Shown one piece after another: positions 1-6,849 of a stretch of DNA of 12,018 bases. This stretch comes from Chloroflexota bacterium (GTDB lineage: Bacteria > Chloroflexota > Anaerolineae > Anaerolineales > Anaerolineaceae), in NCBI GenBank assembly GCA_029265085.1, contig JAJUJY010000131.1, forward strand, positions 1 through 12,018, written 5' to 3'. Position numbers and translations under genes: made by a program. Positions within the stretch are counted from its first letter, which is position 1. Each line of letters begins with the position of its first letter. A model generated the notes under the pieces. It was not told the DNA's origin, searched no databases, and was given only the letters and a program-made list of their open reading frames with translations.

Positions 1-4
1 ACAA

Positions 5-44
5 TTGAAAACAAAACAGACACCCTACCAGGTAAGGTGTCTGT
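5..44 (-). terminator. Hairpin with T-rich tail downstream of the cysteine hydrolase gene
   Basis: Positions 16-24 and 36-44 form a perfect 9-bp inverted repeat (ACAGACACC / GGTGTCTGT) around an 11-nt loop. Read on the minus strand, the stem is followed by TTTTGTTTT, as in a rho-independent terminator. It lies about 90 nt past the stop codon of the minus-strand hydrolase gene, so it could end that transcript. The stem sequence also resembles short dispersed palindromes of the REP type, which one window cannot distinguish. The rest of 1-134 shows no gene. Confidence 0.45.
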
Positions 45-134
45 CCAGTTAGTGAGGCAGCTTTCTTTTTCTGTCTACCCGTTGGGGTGCACTTCAAAAT
101 CAGGCCGCCTTTTATATATAACCCTATCCGTTTG

Positions 135-842
135 TTATTTTAGCTGACTAACCACCTCTACCCCATTTAAAGCCATGTGATAGAGGAACATTGCATGGGT
201 TAAGTCTCCCGGATGAGGCAGCCCACCTTCAGTTTCAGCGGCCTCAACACTGCGATCATACGTGTCCACTGCATTGGCTGGCACGATGACACGCCGCTGC
301 AATTGATATGCATTCGCTTGCAAGCGAAGGTGCATGGCTAACTGGTAGGTGCACAAATCGGTGCAATCGCCCACAACAATAAATGTATTAATATCAGGAT
401 TCGATTTCATCAATTCATCTAATCCGGTATTTAAGTGGCTGGCAATCGAGTTTTTTGGTATTTGCACCATTTGCTCAAAAAACGAAAGTTCTGTAAATTC
501 CTTCACCGGTTCAGATTCCGCACCACCTCGAATGCAATGTGCAGGCCAACTGCCAAACTCTACAGCCTGTTCTTCATGCGTATCTTGAAGCAACACGAGC
601 TGTTTCACGCCTGATTGGTGTGCTTTCTTAAATATTTCAACAATTGGGGGAACAATTCTGGCAACCCGGTCACTTGCCAAAGGTCCGCTCGCGCAAAAAC
701 CATTAATCACATCAACGGATAATATTGCTACTCGTGACGGTTCTTCTAGAAGACGATCTATTTCAACCACCGGCAAACCAATAAACCAGCGATCCAAATA
801 ATTCAAAAATTGTACACTATCGGCTGCGAGGTTAGTTTTCAT
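135..842 (-). CDS. Nicotinamidase-like cysteine hydrolase (isochorismatase superfamily)
   Basis: Predicted cytosolic amidohydrolase, 235 aa, probably converting nicotinamide to nicotinate for NAD salvage or hydrolysing a related amide. The catalytic triad of the fold is visible: Asp44 in SVDVINGF, Lys130 in IPKNS and Cys164 in GDCTDLC. A nicotinamidase-style metal site is suggested by D87-x-H89 and by H102 in the WPAHC motif. Glu95 sits seven residues before that His, as in Glu-type nicotinamidases such as the pneumococcal enzyme, where E. coli PncA has His. About 35 residues precede the first core strand, so the protein is longer than most PncA enzymes (roughly 180-215 aa). The start is supported by AAGGAG at 849-854, six nt upstream. 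The gene is monocistronic with its own promoter and operator-like palindromes. Substrate is inferred; other isochorismatase-fold amidases remain possible. Confidence 0.85.
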   Translation of the reverse strand: MKTNLAADSVQFLNYLDRWFIGLPVVEIDRLLEEPSRVAILSVDVINGFCASGPLASDRVARIVPPIVEIFKKAHQSGVKQLVLLQDTHEEQAVEFGSWPAHCIRGGAESEPVKEFTELSFFEQMVQIPKNSIASHLNTGLDELMKSNPDINTFIVVGDCTDLCTYQLAMHLRLQANAYQLQRRVIVPANAVDTYDRSVEAAETEGGLPHPGDLTHAMFLYHMALNGVEVVSQLK

Positions 843-855
843 TCAAAGCTCCTTG

Positions 856-870
856 GTGTAATTATTACAC
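856..870. promoter_or_regulatory. Operator-like palindrome O2 in the hydrolase leader
   Basis: Perfect 7-1-7 palindrome GTGTAATTATTACAC, lying one nt upstream of the Shine-Dalgarno of the cysteine hydrolase gene. It nearly duplicates the palindrome at 909-923 (13 of 15 positions identical), with centres 53 bp apart, about five helical turns. The core TAATnATTA and 7-1-7 geometry recall boxes bound by Fur-superfamily regulators (Zur, PerR, Fur). Which regulator binds is unknown. Confidence 0.55.
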
Positions 871-883
871 TAATTTTTCCTTC

Positions 884-908
884 AAAAGAAACGCGGAGAC
901 CCGCGTTT
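884..908 (-). promoter_or_regulatory. Terminator-like hairpin inside the 5' leader (possible attenuator)
   Basis: Positions 889-896 (AAACGCGG) and 901-908 (CCGCGTTT) are perfectly complementary around a 4-nt loop. On the minus strand the GC-rich 8-bp stem is followed by CTTTT (888-884), which makes it intrinsic-terminator-like. It sits between the predicted transcription start (~919) and the hydrolase start codon, so it would be transcribed as part of the leader. It may attenuate transcription or stabilise the mRNA 5' end. The short U-tract keeps confidence moderate. Confidence 0.45.
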
Positions 909-923
909 GTGTATTAATTACAC
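909..923. promoter_or_regulatory. Operator-like palindrome O1 at the predicted +1 of the hydrolase promoter
   Basis: GTGTATTAATTACAC, a second copy of the 15-bp motif at 856-870 with two substitutions and one mismatched arm pair. It begins two nt downstream of the -10 hexamer (926-931) and therefore covers the expected transcription start, a classical position for repressor binding. It directly abuts the leader hairpin. Confidence 0.55.
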
Positions 924-925
924 TT

Positions 926-953
926 ATTGTAACTGCTTTTAGCTTTCTGTCAA
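926..953 (-). promoter_or_regulatory. Sigma70-type promoter of the cysteine hydrolase gene
   Basis: On the minus strand TTGACA (953-948, perfect -35) is followed by a 16-nt spacer and TACAAT (931-926, one mismatch to TATAAT). Transcription would start near 919 and give a leader of about 77 nt before the ATG. The same hexamer pair and 16-nt spacing recur at the IclR gene promoter in this window. Confidence 0.7.
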
Positions 954-1025
954 GTATTTCCCCCTTTACAAGTAGTTTTCAAATTGTATTTCAGCACGAA
1001 TACCGATTTCTCTTCTCCTTCATTT

Positions 1026-1097
1026 GGAGTATGATATTGATACTATTTATAACCTGCAGTTGGGATATGATATTTATAATATTTATTACCTGCGATT
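1026..1097. repeat. Two tandem imperfect 36-bp repeats upstream of the diguanylate cyclase gene
   Basis: Unit 1 (1026-1061) and unit 2 (1062-1097) match at 29 of 36 positions by hand alignment, sharing blocks such as TATGATATT, TATTTAT and ACCTGC. The second copy ends three nt before the ATG at 1101. The AT-rich tandem arrangement may hold binding sites for a regulator or be a local duplication of the promoter. Apart from the hydrolase control elements and these repeats, I see nothing else in 843-1100. Confidence 0.65.
1075..1080 (+). promoter_or_regulatory. Possible -10 element of the diguanylate cyclase gene
   Basis: A perfect TATAAT lies in the second 36-bp repeat, 20 nt before the ATG. 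It would start transcription around 1087 and leave a very short leader. No good -35 hexamer is seen at the usual distance and no Shine-Dalgarno precedes the ATG, so this is tentative. Confidence 0.35.
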
Positions 1098-1100
1098 GAT

Positions 1101-3050
1101 ATGAACCCATCACAATTCGTGACATTAATTCCATACATTCTCTCCGCAGCTGTTTCCCTATGGGTAGCGATTAGCGCATGGAAACGAAGATCGGTACTGG
1201 GGGCATCCAGCCTGGCCAGTATTGCATTATTGGAAATTCTTTGGATTATTGGCTATATCTTTCAACAAATCGCGGTTGGTTTAAACGCAAAGCTTTTTTG
1301 GAACAATTTTCAATTTATCGGGGCAGTATTTGCACCGGTTGCTTACCTGAGCCTCGCCATTCAATATAATCAACGCTCGGTTCCTACGTCCCGTACTTTT
1401 TGGAAAATAATCCTCCCACTCGCCAGTGGTTTGTTGCTATTTATCTGGACAGATGGTTGGCATCATTTATTTCGAATCAATCCACAAATTGTTTCAACCG
1501 ATGTTTTTTCCATTTTGGTATTTCAAGATGGACCTTTGTTTCCTTTGTACACCCTGGTTGCTTATTCCGTAATGGTGATCAGCACTATCTTGTTCCTGAT
1601 AAATTTCATCTCGGCGCCGCGTTTATATCAATTTCAAATTGGTGTTGTCCTGGTAGGCATCCTGTTTCCCTGGGTAAATACCATTCTTACCTCGTTAAAT
1701 ATTGTTAATGTCACCCTCCATGACACAACACCGATCACATTTGGGTTAAGCAACCTGATTATCGGATGGGCATTATTCCGGTATCGATTATTTGAGATTA
1801 TCCCGATTGCACGGGATATTTTGGTTGAGCAAATGCAGGATGGTTTTATTGTCCTGGAGAAAAATTTACTGGTGGTAGATATCAATCCGGCGGCTCAACA
1901 AATGCTTAACCTTTCCGCAAATAGTATCTTAGGACAGAACCTCTTAGATTTTTTTCCGGAAATGGATGGATTTTTTAAACACCACACCCAATCCGGGATA
2001 TCCTACACGGAGATTCAAATCTCAAAAACATCCACTGTCCAGCATATTGAAATTCAATCCTCGAATTTATTGGATGTGAATCATGTCCCCAAAGGCTATT
2101 TGCTGATCTTGCGCGATATTACCCTTCAAAAAATTGAAGAAGTAGAACTGCGCAAAACCATTTCACTGCTCCAAGCCACGATTGAATTAACCACCAACGC
2201 CATCATCGTTGTGGATAGTGCCCAAAATTTGATCATCTGTAATAATAATTATTTAGATCTGATGGGATTTGATTCTTCCTGGCGAACGCTCCCGCCAAAA
2301 GAACGTGTCGAAGCTGTTGCGGAGATGACTGAAGATCCGCAAAAATTTTTGGATGAGGTTCATGAACTTACCAGGGATTTAACCATCAAACGGACTTCAC
2401 TGCTAAGAATGAAAGATGGGCGGATCATCGAACGGGAAACCAGACCATATTATATTGGCGATCATCTCTTTGGCCGGATGTATTCTTATGTGGATATCAC
2501 TGAGCGGATCAATGCAGAACAAATGCTGCGCACTCTGGCAATCACAGATCCATTGACGAAAATTTTCAACCGCCGCCATTTTTACACACTGGCCAGCCAG
2601 GAGCTTGAACGGTCGTCCCGCTATAACCACCCGGCTTCAATCATCATGGTGGATATCGACCATTTCAAGAATATCAATGACACATTTGGCCATTTAATTG
2701 GTGACCAAATGTTGGAATCAATCGCCAGGATATTCCAGCAAAATTTGCGGAAAGTGGATATTCTGGCAAGATATGGCGGTGAAGAATTTATCTTACTTCT
2801 ACCTGAGACTCAAAATGAACAGGCTTTTCAAACGGCCGAACGATTACGCCTGGCAATTGAGGATTTCCACATTCCAGTAAAAGAAAAAAAGGCAAAAGTG
2901 ACGCTTAGCCTGGGAATTGCATGCAGTATGCCTGGTGAGAACCTCGCTTTGGATAAGCTTTTGGAAAGGGCTGATCAGGCATTGTATGCAGCAAAAGAGA
3001 GCGGCCGAAATCGCGCTTGTATTTACCAATCAACCTTTGCCAGGGATTAA
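1101..3050 (+). CDS. Membrane-bound diguanylate cyclase, 7TM-PAS-PAS-GGDEF
   Basis: Predicted inner-membrane sensor that makes the second messenger c-di-GMP from two GTP, 649 aa. Residues ~5-230 hold about seven hydrophobic helices, like the N-terminal 7TM sensor region found in some histidine kinases. Two PAS-like domains follow (~238-342 and ~352-470), the second ending in YVDITER, a typical PAS/PAC exit. The GGDEF domain (~478-642) has metal-binding D518 in VDIDHFKNIND and an intact active site GGEEF at 559-563. It also has an RxxD inhibitory site, R550-D553, at the PleD spacing, so feedback inhibition by c-di-GMP is expected. No EAL or HD-GYP domain is present. No Shine-Dalgarno precedes the ATG. 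The gene converges on the zinc-ribbon gene with only seven nt between stop codons. The signal sensed is unknown. Confidence 0.93.
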   Translation: MNPSQFVTLIPYILSAAVSLWVAISAWKRRSVLGASSLASIALLEILWIIGYIFQQIAVGLNAKLFWNNFQFIGAVFAPVAYLSLAIQYNQRSVPTSRTFWKIILPLASGLLLFIWTDGWHHLFRINPQIVSTDVFSILVFQDGPLFPLYTLVAYSVMVISTILFLINFISAPRLYQFQIGVVLVGILFPWVNTILTSLNIVNVTLHDTTPITFGLSNLIIGWALFRYRLFEIIPIARDILVEQMQDGFIVLEKNLLVVDINPAAQQMLNLSANSILGQNLLDFFPEMDGFFKHHTQSGISYTEIQISKTSTVQHIEIQSSNLLDVNHVPKGYLLILRDITLQKIEEVELRKTISLLQATIELTTNAIIVVDSAQNLIICNNNYLDLMGFDSSWRTLPPKERVEAVAEMTEDPQKFLDEVHELTRDLTIKRTSLLRMKDGRIIERETRPYYIGDHLFGRMYSYVDITERINAEQMLRTLAITDPLTKIFNRRHFYTLASQELERSSRYNHPASIIMVDIDHFKNINDTFGHLIGDQMLESIARIFQQNLRKVDILARYGGEEFILLLPETQNEQAFQTAERLRLAIEDFHIPVKEKKAKVTLSLGIACSMPGENLALDKLLERADQALYAAKESGRNRACIYQSTFARD

Positions 3051-3057
3051 ATACAGC

Positions 3058-3480
3058 CTACTCTACCGGCTTTACAGGCAGCAGCGCATTACAAAATGGG
3101 CAAATGGCTGTATTTCCATCCTTCCAAGTGACCTGATGAGCATTTGCCTTAACTGGGCCGCCGCACATGACGCACGTTTCAGGCAAAATACTGCTTTTGT
3201 ACAGCCGGTCACCCTCTTCTGCTAAGATTGGCGGAAGAGGTTCCTCCTCTGAATTCATTTCAGCAGTTTTTTCTTCACTTTTCACTGGTTCTGCAGTGGC
3301 TTCAACGATCACGCTAGCAGGGGCAGCAGGTGGAATTTCCTGTGGTTTATCCGGAACCAGAGCATTCACCAGCATGGTAATGCCAACCAGGATCAGGATG
3401 CCAGGCCAAAAGAAGTTAAACAAAAATAAAATTCCCAAACCAATTAACCAAATACCCGCATTTATGTTTTTTCGACTCAT
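3058..3480 (-). CDS. Small membrane protein with LiaI/LiaF-like helices and a C-terminal zinc ribbon
   Basis: 140 aa, function unknown. Two hydrophobic segments near the N terminus (~8-22 and ~24-41, with an FFWPG turn between them) resemble the LiaI/LiaF-type transmembrane region of some envelope-stress proteins. A polar, Pro/Glu-rich linker (~45-98) leads to a zinc-ribbon-like domain with two CxxC pairs, C103/C106 and C127/C130. The ribbon is probably cytosolic. I chose the ATG at 3478-3480 because GGAGG lies six nt upstream (3487-3491). An in-frame ATG at 3520-3522 would add 14 polar residues and has no comparable site. The gene is divergent from the CAP-LysM gene and convergent with the diguanylate cyclase. 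Family resemblance is by pattern only. Confidence 0.8.
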   Translation of the reverse strand: MSRKNINAGIWLIGLGILFLFNFFWPGILILVGITMLVNALVPDKPQEIPPAAPASVIVEATAEPVKSEEKTAEMNSEEEPLPPILAEEGDRLYKSSILPETCVMCGGPVKANAHQVTWKDGNTAICPFCNALLPVKPVE

Positions 3481-3573
3481 CGATTTCCTCCATACAAAAT
3501 TCTCATGGATGTCTGAATGCACTTTCCCAGGTCAACCTTGAATTTTCATTCAGCAATCCTTTGAAGCTACCAT

Positions 3574-3579
3574 TATAAT
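3574..3579 (+). promoter_or_regulatory. Possible -10 element giving a leaderless CAP-LysM transcript
   Basis: A perfect TATAAT lies eight nt upstream of the first ATG (3588) of the CAP-LysM gene. A start about seven nt downstream would fall at or beside the ATG, and no Shine-Dalgarno is present, consistent with a leaderless mRNA. No convincing -35 hexamer was found. The divergent spacer 3481-3587 also carries a 7-bp inverted repeat, CTGAATG (3513-3519) and CATTCAG (3547-3553), of unknown meaning. Confidence 0.4.
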
Positions 3580-3587
3580 AATAAGAT

Positions 3588-4619
3588 ATGATGCGAAGAT
3601 TGTGGAAGCCAATTTTCATGCTCATTCTGATTAACTGCCTCGGAATGGTAAATATTCTACCCGTTACCGCACAGGACAGTAACACAATTACCGCCTGGGA
3701 CCTGATTGCTTTGGTTAATCAAATCCGAAGCGCGAATGGGCTGCCTGCATTGGAAGTCAACAGTACGATTATGGGGACGGCTCAACAAACCGCGGAGATC
3801 ATGGCCGCCAATCATATGTACAACCATATTGGCGATGTCCGTGGAAGGATTCGGGCAGCCGGGTATGGTGGCGGCGCAGTGGTTTGGGCAACGGAAAATT
3901 TTGCGGTTGGTCCCCTGACGCTTGATCAAATTGCAGTTGTCTGGTCTGATTTTGATCATATGCGGCCAATGACCAATCCAAGTTACCAACATATCGGCGC
4001 AGGTGTGGCTGAAGTGGATGGGGTAGTATATTATATTGTTCAGGCAGCCTATACTGGCAGCGGTGTAAATCCCACCCGAACTCCGGCAAATGGAACACCG
4101 AACCCCACTACGGATGGAACCGAAGCTGTTTCGCAATTGATCATGCCCGTCCGGACTGCCACACCGCATTCTGATGGCTCCATTGTCCATGTTGTGCAGT
4201 ACGGCCAATCTTTATGGAGCATTGCCATCGCCTACAACACCCATATTGTGGATATACAACGCGTCAACAATTTGTCACAGGACACAAACACAGTGTACGC
4301 CGGGCAGCAGTTAATCATGCCAGTCACTGCAATACCAACGGAGACCGCAATCCCCGTCACGGTGACACCAACCCCCGCTGCCGAGGCTTTTGTAGAGAAT
4401 ACACTTCAACCTACGCAGAATAATATGACTGCACCAAAGTCTGGCGCAACGTCCCAACCAACCATACAGAATTCTCCGACACCATTCCCCACTCAAATCA
4501 CGAAAAATAGTGAATCCACAAATCAAAACTTGGTTCTGACGGGTGTCGGAATTGCTGGCTTGGTAGGGTTGGGATTAATCGTGTTCGGTTTATTCTTAAA
4601 CCGCAAACCAAAATCGTAA
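3588..4619 (+). CDS. Secreted, membrane-anchored CAP (SCP/PR1-like) protein with a LysM domain
   Basis: Predicted cell-surface protein of 343 aa. An N-terminal signal peptide (basic RRLWK, hydrophobic ~9-25) has a likely signal-peptidase-I site after VTA28. A CAP domain (~37-155) follows, with H80, E103 (TENF) and H124 at positions like the conserved His/Glu/His of the family. A LysM peptidoglycan-binding motif spans ~199-245 (VVQYGQSLWSIA ... GQQLIMP). A Thr/Pro/Asn-rich low-complexity linker (~246-314) leads to one hydrophobic helix (~315-337) and a basic tail NRKPKS. It should therefore sit outside the membrane, tethered by its C terminus and touching the wall. The hexapeptide QLIMPV occurs both before (183-188) and at the end of the LysM, hinting at a lost second copy. 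A second ATG follows directly at 3591. CAP biochemical roles in bacteria are mostly unclear. The polyphosphate kinase gene follows after 28 nt. Confidence 0.88.
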   Translation: MMRRLWKPIFMLILINCLGMVNILPVTAQDSNTITAWDLIALVNQIRSANGLPALEVNSTIMGTAQQTAEIMAANHMYNHIGDVRGRIRAAGYGGGAVVWATENFAVGPLTLDQIAVVWSDFDHMRPMTNPSYQHIGAGVAEVDGVVYYIVQAAYTGSGVNPTRTPANGTPNPTTDGTEAVSQLIMPVRTATPHSDGSIVHVVQYGQSLWSIAIAYNTHIVDIQRVNNLSQDTNTVYAGQQLIMPVTAIPTETAIPVTVTPTPAAEAFVENTLQPTQNNMTAPKSGATSQPTIQNSPTPFPTQITKNSESTNQNLVLTGVGIAGLVGLGLIVFGLFLNRKPKS

Positions 4620-4647
4620 CGATTGAGATCCCCATGAGGAACCTCAA

Positions 4648-6831
4648 ATGACACCTTCAAAAAAGAAAAAATCCACCAAAGAACCTATGACCGATCCGAT
4701 TGAAGTTTTAGAACCTGCGATTAACTTAGATGACCCAGCTTATTACATCAACCGTGAATTAAGTCTTTTGGAGTTTCAGCGCCGGGTGCTGGAAGAAGCG
4801 ATGGATGAAAACAACCCATTGCTTGAAAGAGTAAAATTCCTGTCGATCCTCGGCTCAAACCTGGAAGAATTCTTTATGGTGCGCGTTGGCAGCCTGATCA
4901 TGCAAAAAGCGGAAGGAGTGTCCAATCTTTCAGTTGACGGTATGACTGCCTCGCAGCAACTGGTTGAAATTCGCAAAGTCGCCCAAGGTTTGATGGAAGA
5001 AGCCAGAAATTACTGGCAAACAAAGCTCCAGTTTGAGCTGGACCAGGTTGGTATTCATGTGATGGAATATGAGCAGCTCAATGAAAAACAAAAAGAGTAT
5101 GCAGATGAATATTTCCATGAAGTGGTCTTTCCAACGTTAACCCCACTGGCGGTCGATCCTGGCCACCCTTTCCCGCATATTTCCAATTTAAGTCTGAACC
5201 TGGGTGTGAGCATCCAGGGGAAGGATGACCAGAAATTATTTGCCCGGGTAAAAGTACCCGATACCTTACCCCAACTGGTTCCCATCAAGCGTTCTTCTGG
5301 CAGCTATCGAAAGGATGGCACTGTTCCATATCATCATTACTTTGTCTGGCTGCATCATCTAATTTCAGCAAATATCGAGACTCTTTTCCCTGGGATGAAG
5401 GTTCTTGAAACCTACCCATTCCATGTTACCCGGAATGCCGATATGGAAATTCAAGAATTAGAGGCCCAAGACCTGCTTGAAACAATGGAAGAAAGCGTCC
5501 GCAGCCGCCGCTTTGGTGTGGTGGTACGGTTGATCATTTCCAAAAACATGCCGAAGAACATCCGTGATTTACTTGCAGATTACTTGAAAATCGATCGGAA
5601 TTATGTCTTTCAAATGGATGAACCGCTGGTGTTGCGCAGCTTAATGCAAATCACCAAAGTAGAAAGACATGATCTCAAAGACAAGCCCTTTGTTCCGGTA
5701 ACTCCCCCTGTTTTACGGTTTAGCGCGGATGCCGCCAAGGATTCCATCTTTACTGCCATCCGGAATGGCAACATCCTCTTACACCACCCCTACGAATCCT
5801 TTACTCCAGTGATTGACTTTTTACGTGCCGCAGCACGAGACCCCAATGTGCTGGCAATTAAGCAGACCCTTTACCGGACCGGCAGCAATTCTCCTGTCGT
5901 AAAAGCGCTGTTAGAAGCCCGCCGGGATTATGGAAAACAAGTCGCTGTCTTGGTGGAATTAAAAGCTCGGTTTGATGAGGAAAGCAATATTAGCTGGGCG
6001 AAAATGCTGGAACAAGAAGGCGTGCACGTAACATACGGCTTGTTGGGATTAAAAACCCACTCAAAAATTGCGTTGGTCGTCCGAAAAGAAGGGGAACACA
6101 TTCGCAGGTATGTGCATTTGGGTACAGGTAATTACAACCACATCACTGCACAAGTTTATGAAGACTTATCAATGTTTACCTGTGATGATGAAATTGGCGC
6201 GGATGCAACCGACTTATTTAATTACCTAACCGGGTATTCCCTCAAATCGGATTATTGCAAATTGTTAGTTGCACCAATCAATATGCGCCAGCGTTTTGTT
6301 GAGCTAATAGAACGAGAAATTGAACACCAAAAGCAGGGCAAGCAAGGGTATATCATTTTGAAAATGAATGCTCTGGTAGATAAGCCAATGATCCATTTAC
6401 TCTACCAGGCATCACAGGCAGGGGTTAAGATTGACTTAATTGTGCGTGGAATTTGTTCATTAAGACCGGGAATCAAAGGGCTTAGTGATAACATACGCGT
6501 CATTAGCATTGTGGGTCGTTTCCTGGAACACAGCCGGATTTATTACTTCCGCAATGGGGGTGAAGAAATTATCTATATGGGCAGCGCAGATATCATGCCG
6601 CGCAACCTAAACGACCGGGTAGAAGTACTCTTCCCAATTGAGGATCCCCGCATGATCCGGCATGTGCATGATAACATTTTGCAAAAATATCTGGCCGACA
6701 ACGTAAAATCACGCTTGATGTTTTCAGATGGGAAATATAAGCATAGCCAGCTAGCAGATGGTGAAGCACCCTTTAATTTACAAGAATCGTTGATTGTTCG
6801 TGCACGCCTGGCAAGCGAGGGAAAAGAGTAA
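4648..6831 (+). CDS. ppk1: Polyphosphate kinase 1
   Basis: Reversibly transfers the gamma-phosphate of ATP to inorganic polyphosphate, 727 aa, close to the usual PPK1 length (~690-740). The N-terminal helical domain opens with the typical YINRELSLLEFQRRVL. The family hallmark GSNLEEFFMVRVG is at 69-81, and the middle domain (~140-340) contains the conserved TPLAVDPGHPFP. Two PLD-like catalytic domains follow, with the phospho-acceptor His471 in LKTHSKIAL and the second catalytic His628 in FLEHSRIYYF. They are 157 residues apart, as are H435 and H592 in the E. coli enzyme. MGSADIMPRNL (644-654) is also typical. The ATG has a good site (GAGGA at 4636-4640, seven nt away). It is probably cotranscribed with the CAP-LysM gene and ends at the strong terminator just downstream. 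No exopolyphosphatase gene is adjacent. Confidence 0.98.
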   Translation: MTPSKKKKSTKEPMTDPIEVLEPAINLDDPAYYINRELSLLEFQRRVLEEAMDENNPLLERVKFLSILGSNLEEFFMVRVGSLIMQKAEGVSNLSVDGMTASQQLVEIRKVAQGLMEEARNYWQTKLQFELDQVGIHVMEYEQLNEKQKEYADEYFHEVVFPTLTPLAVDPGHPFPHISNLSLNLGVSIQGKDDQKLFARVKVPDTLPQLVPIKRSSGSYRKDGTVPYHHYFVWLHHLISANIETLFPGMKVLETYPFHVTRNADMEIQELEAQDLLETMEESVRSRRFGVVVRLIISKNMPKNIRDLLADYLKIDRNYVFQMDEPLVLRSLMQITKVERHDLKDKPFVPVTPPVLRFSADAAKDSIFTAIRNGNILLHHPYESFTPVIDFLRAAARDPNVLAIKQTLYRTGSNSPVVKALLEARRDYGKQVAVLVELKARFDEESNISWAKMLEQEGVHVTYGLLGLKTHSKIALVVRKEGEHIRRYVHLGTGNYNHITAQVYEDLSMFTCDDEIGADATDLFNYLTGYSLKSDYCKLLVAPINMRQRFVELIEREIEHQKQGKQGYIILKMNALVDKPMIHLLYQASQAGVKIDLIVRGICSLRPGIKGLSDNIRVISIVGRFLEHSRIYYFRNGGEEIIYMGSADIMPRNLNDRVEVLFPIEDPRMIRHVHDNILQKYLADNVKSRLMFSDGKYKHSQLADGEAPFNLQESLIVRARLASEGKE

Positions 6832-6849
6832 TTCTGCCCAATAAATCAC

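Noticed and set aside
1101..1800. Histidine kinase reading of the 7TM protein
   Set aside because: The 7TM region is shared with histidine kinases, but the C terminus is an intact GGDEF domain with no HisKA or ATPase motifs.
3481..3522. Longer start for the zinc-ribbon protein at 3522
   Set aside because: The added 14 residues are polar, precede a natural membrane N terminus, and the ATG at 3480 has a strong GGAGG site at ideal spacing.
3167..3541. 124-codon plus-strand frame opposite the zinc-ribbon gene
   Set aside because: The minus-strand frame has a ribosome site, membrane helices and paired CxxC motifs; the plus-strand product shows no recognisable feature.
3627..3641. Possible lipobox (LINC, residues 14-17) in the CAP-LysM signal peptide
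   Set aside because: Asn at the residue before Cys does not fit a lipobox, the Cys is in mid-hydrophobic core, and a clear VTA signal-peptidase-I site follows.
3657..4208. 183-codon open frame on the minus strand opposite the CAP-LysM gene
   Set aside because: It is fully antisense to a well-supported gene, the translation is rich in Cys, His and Arg with no domain pattern, and there is no ribosome site; a shadow frame.
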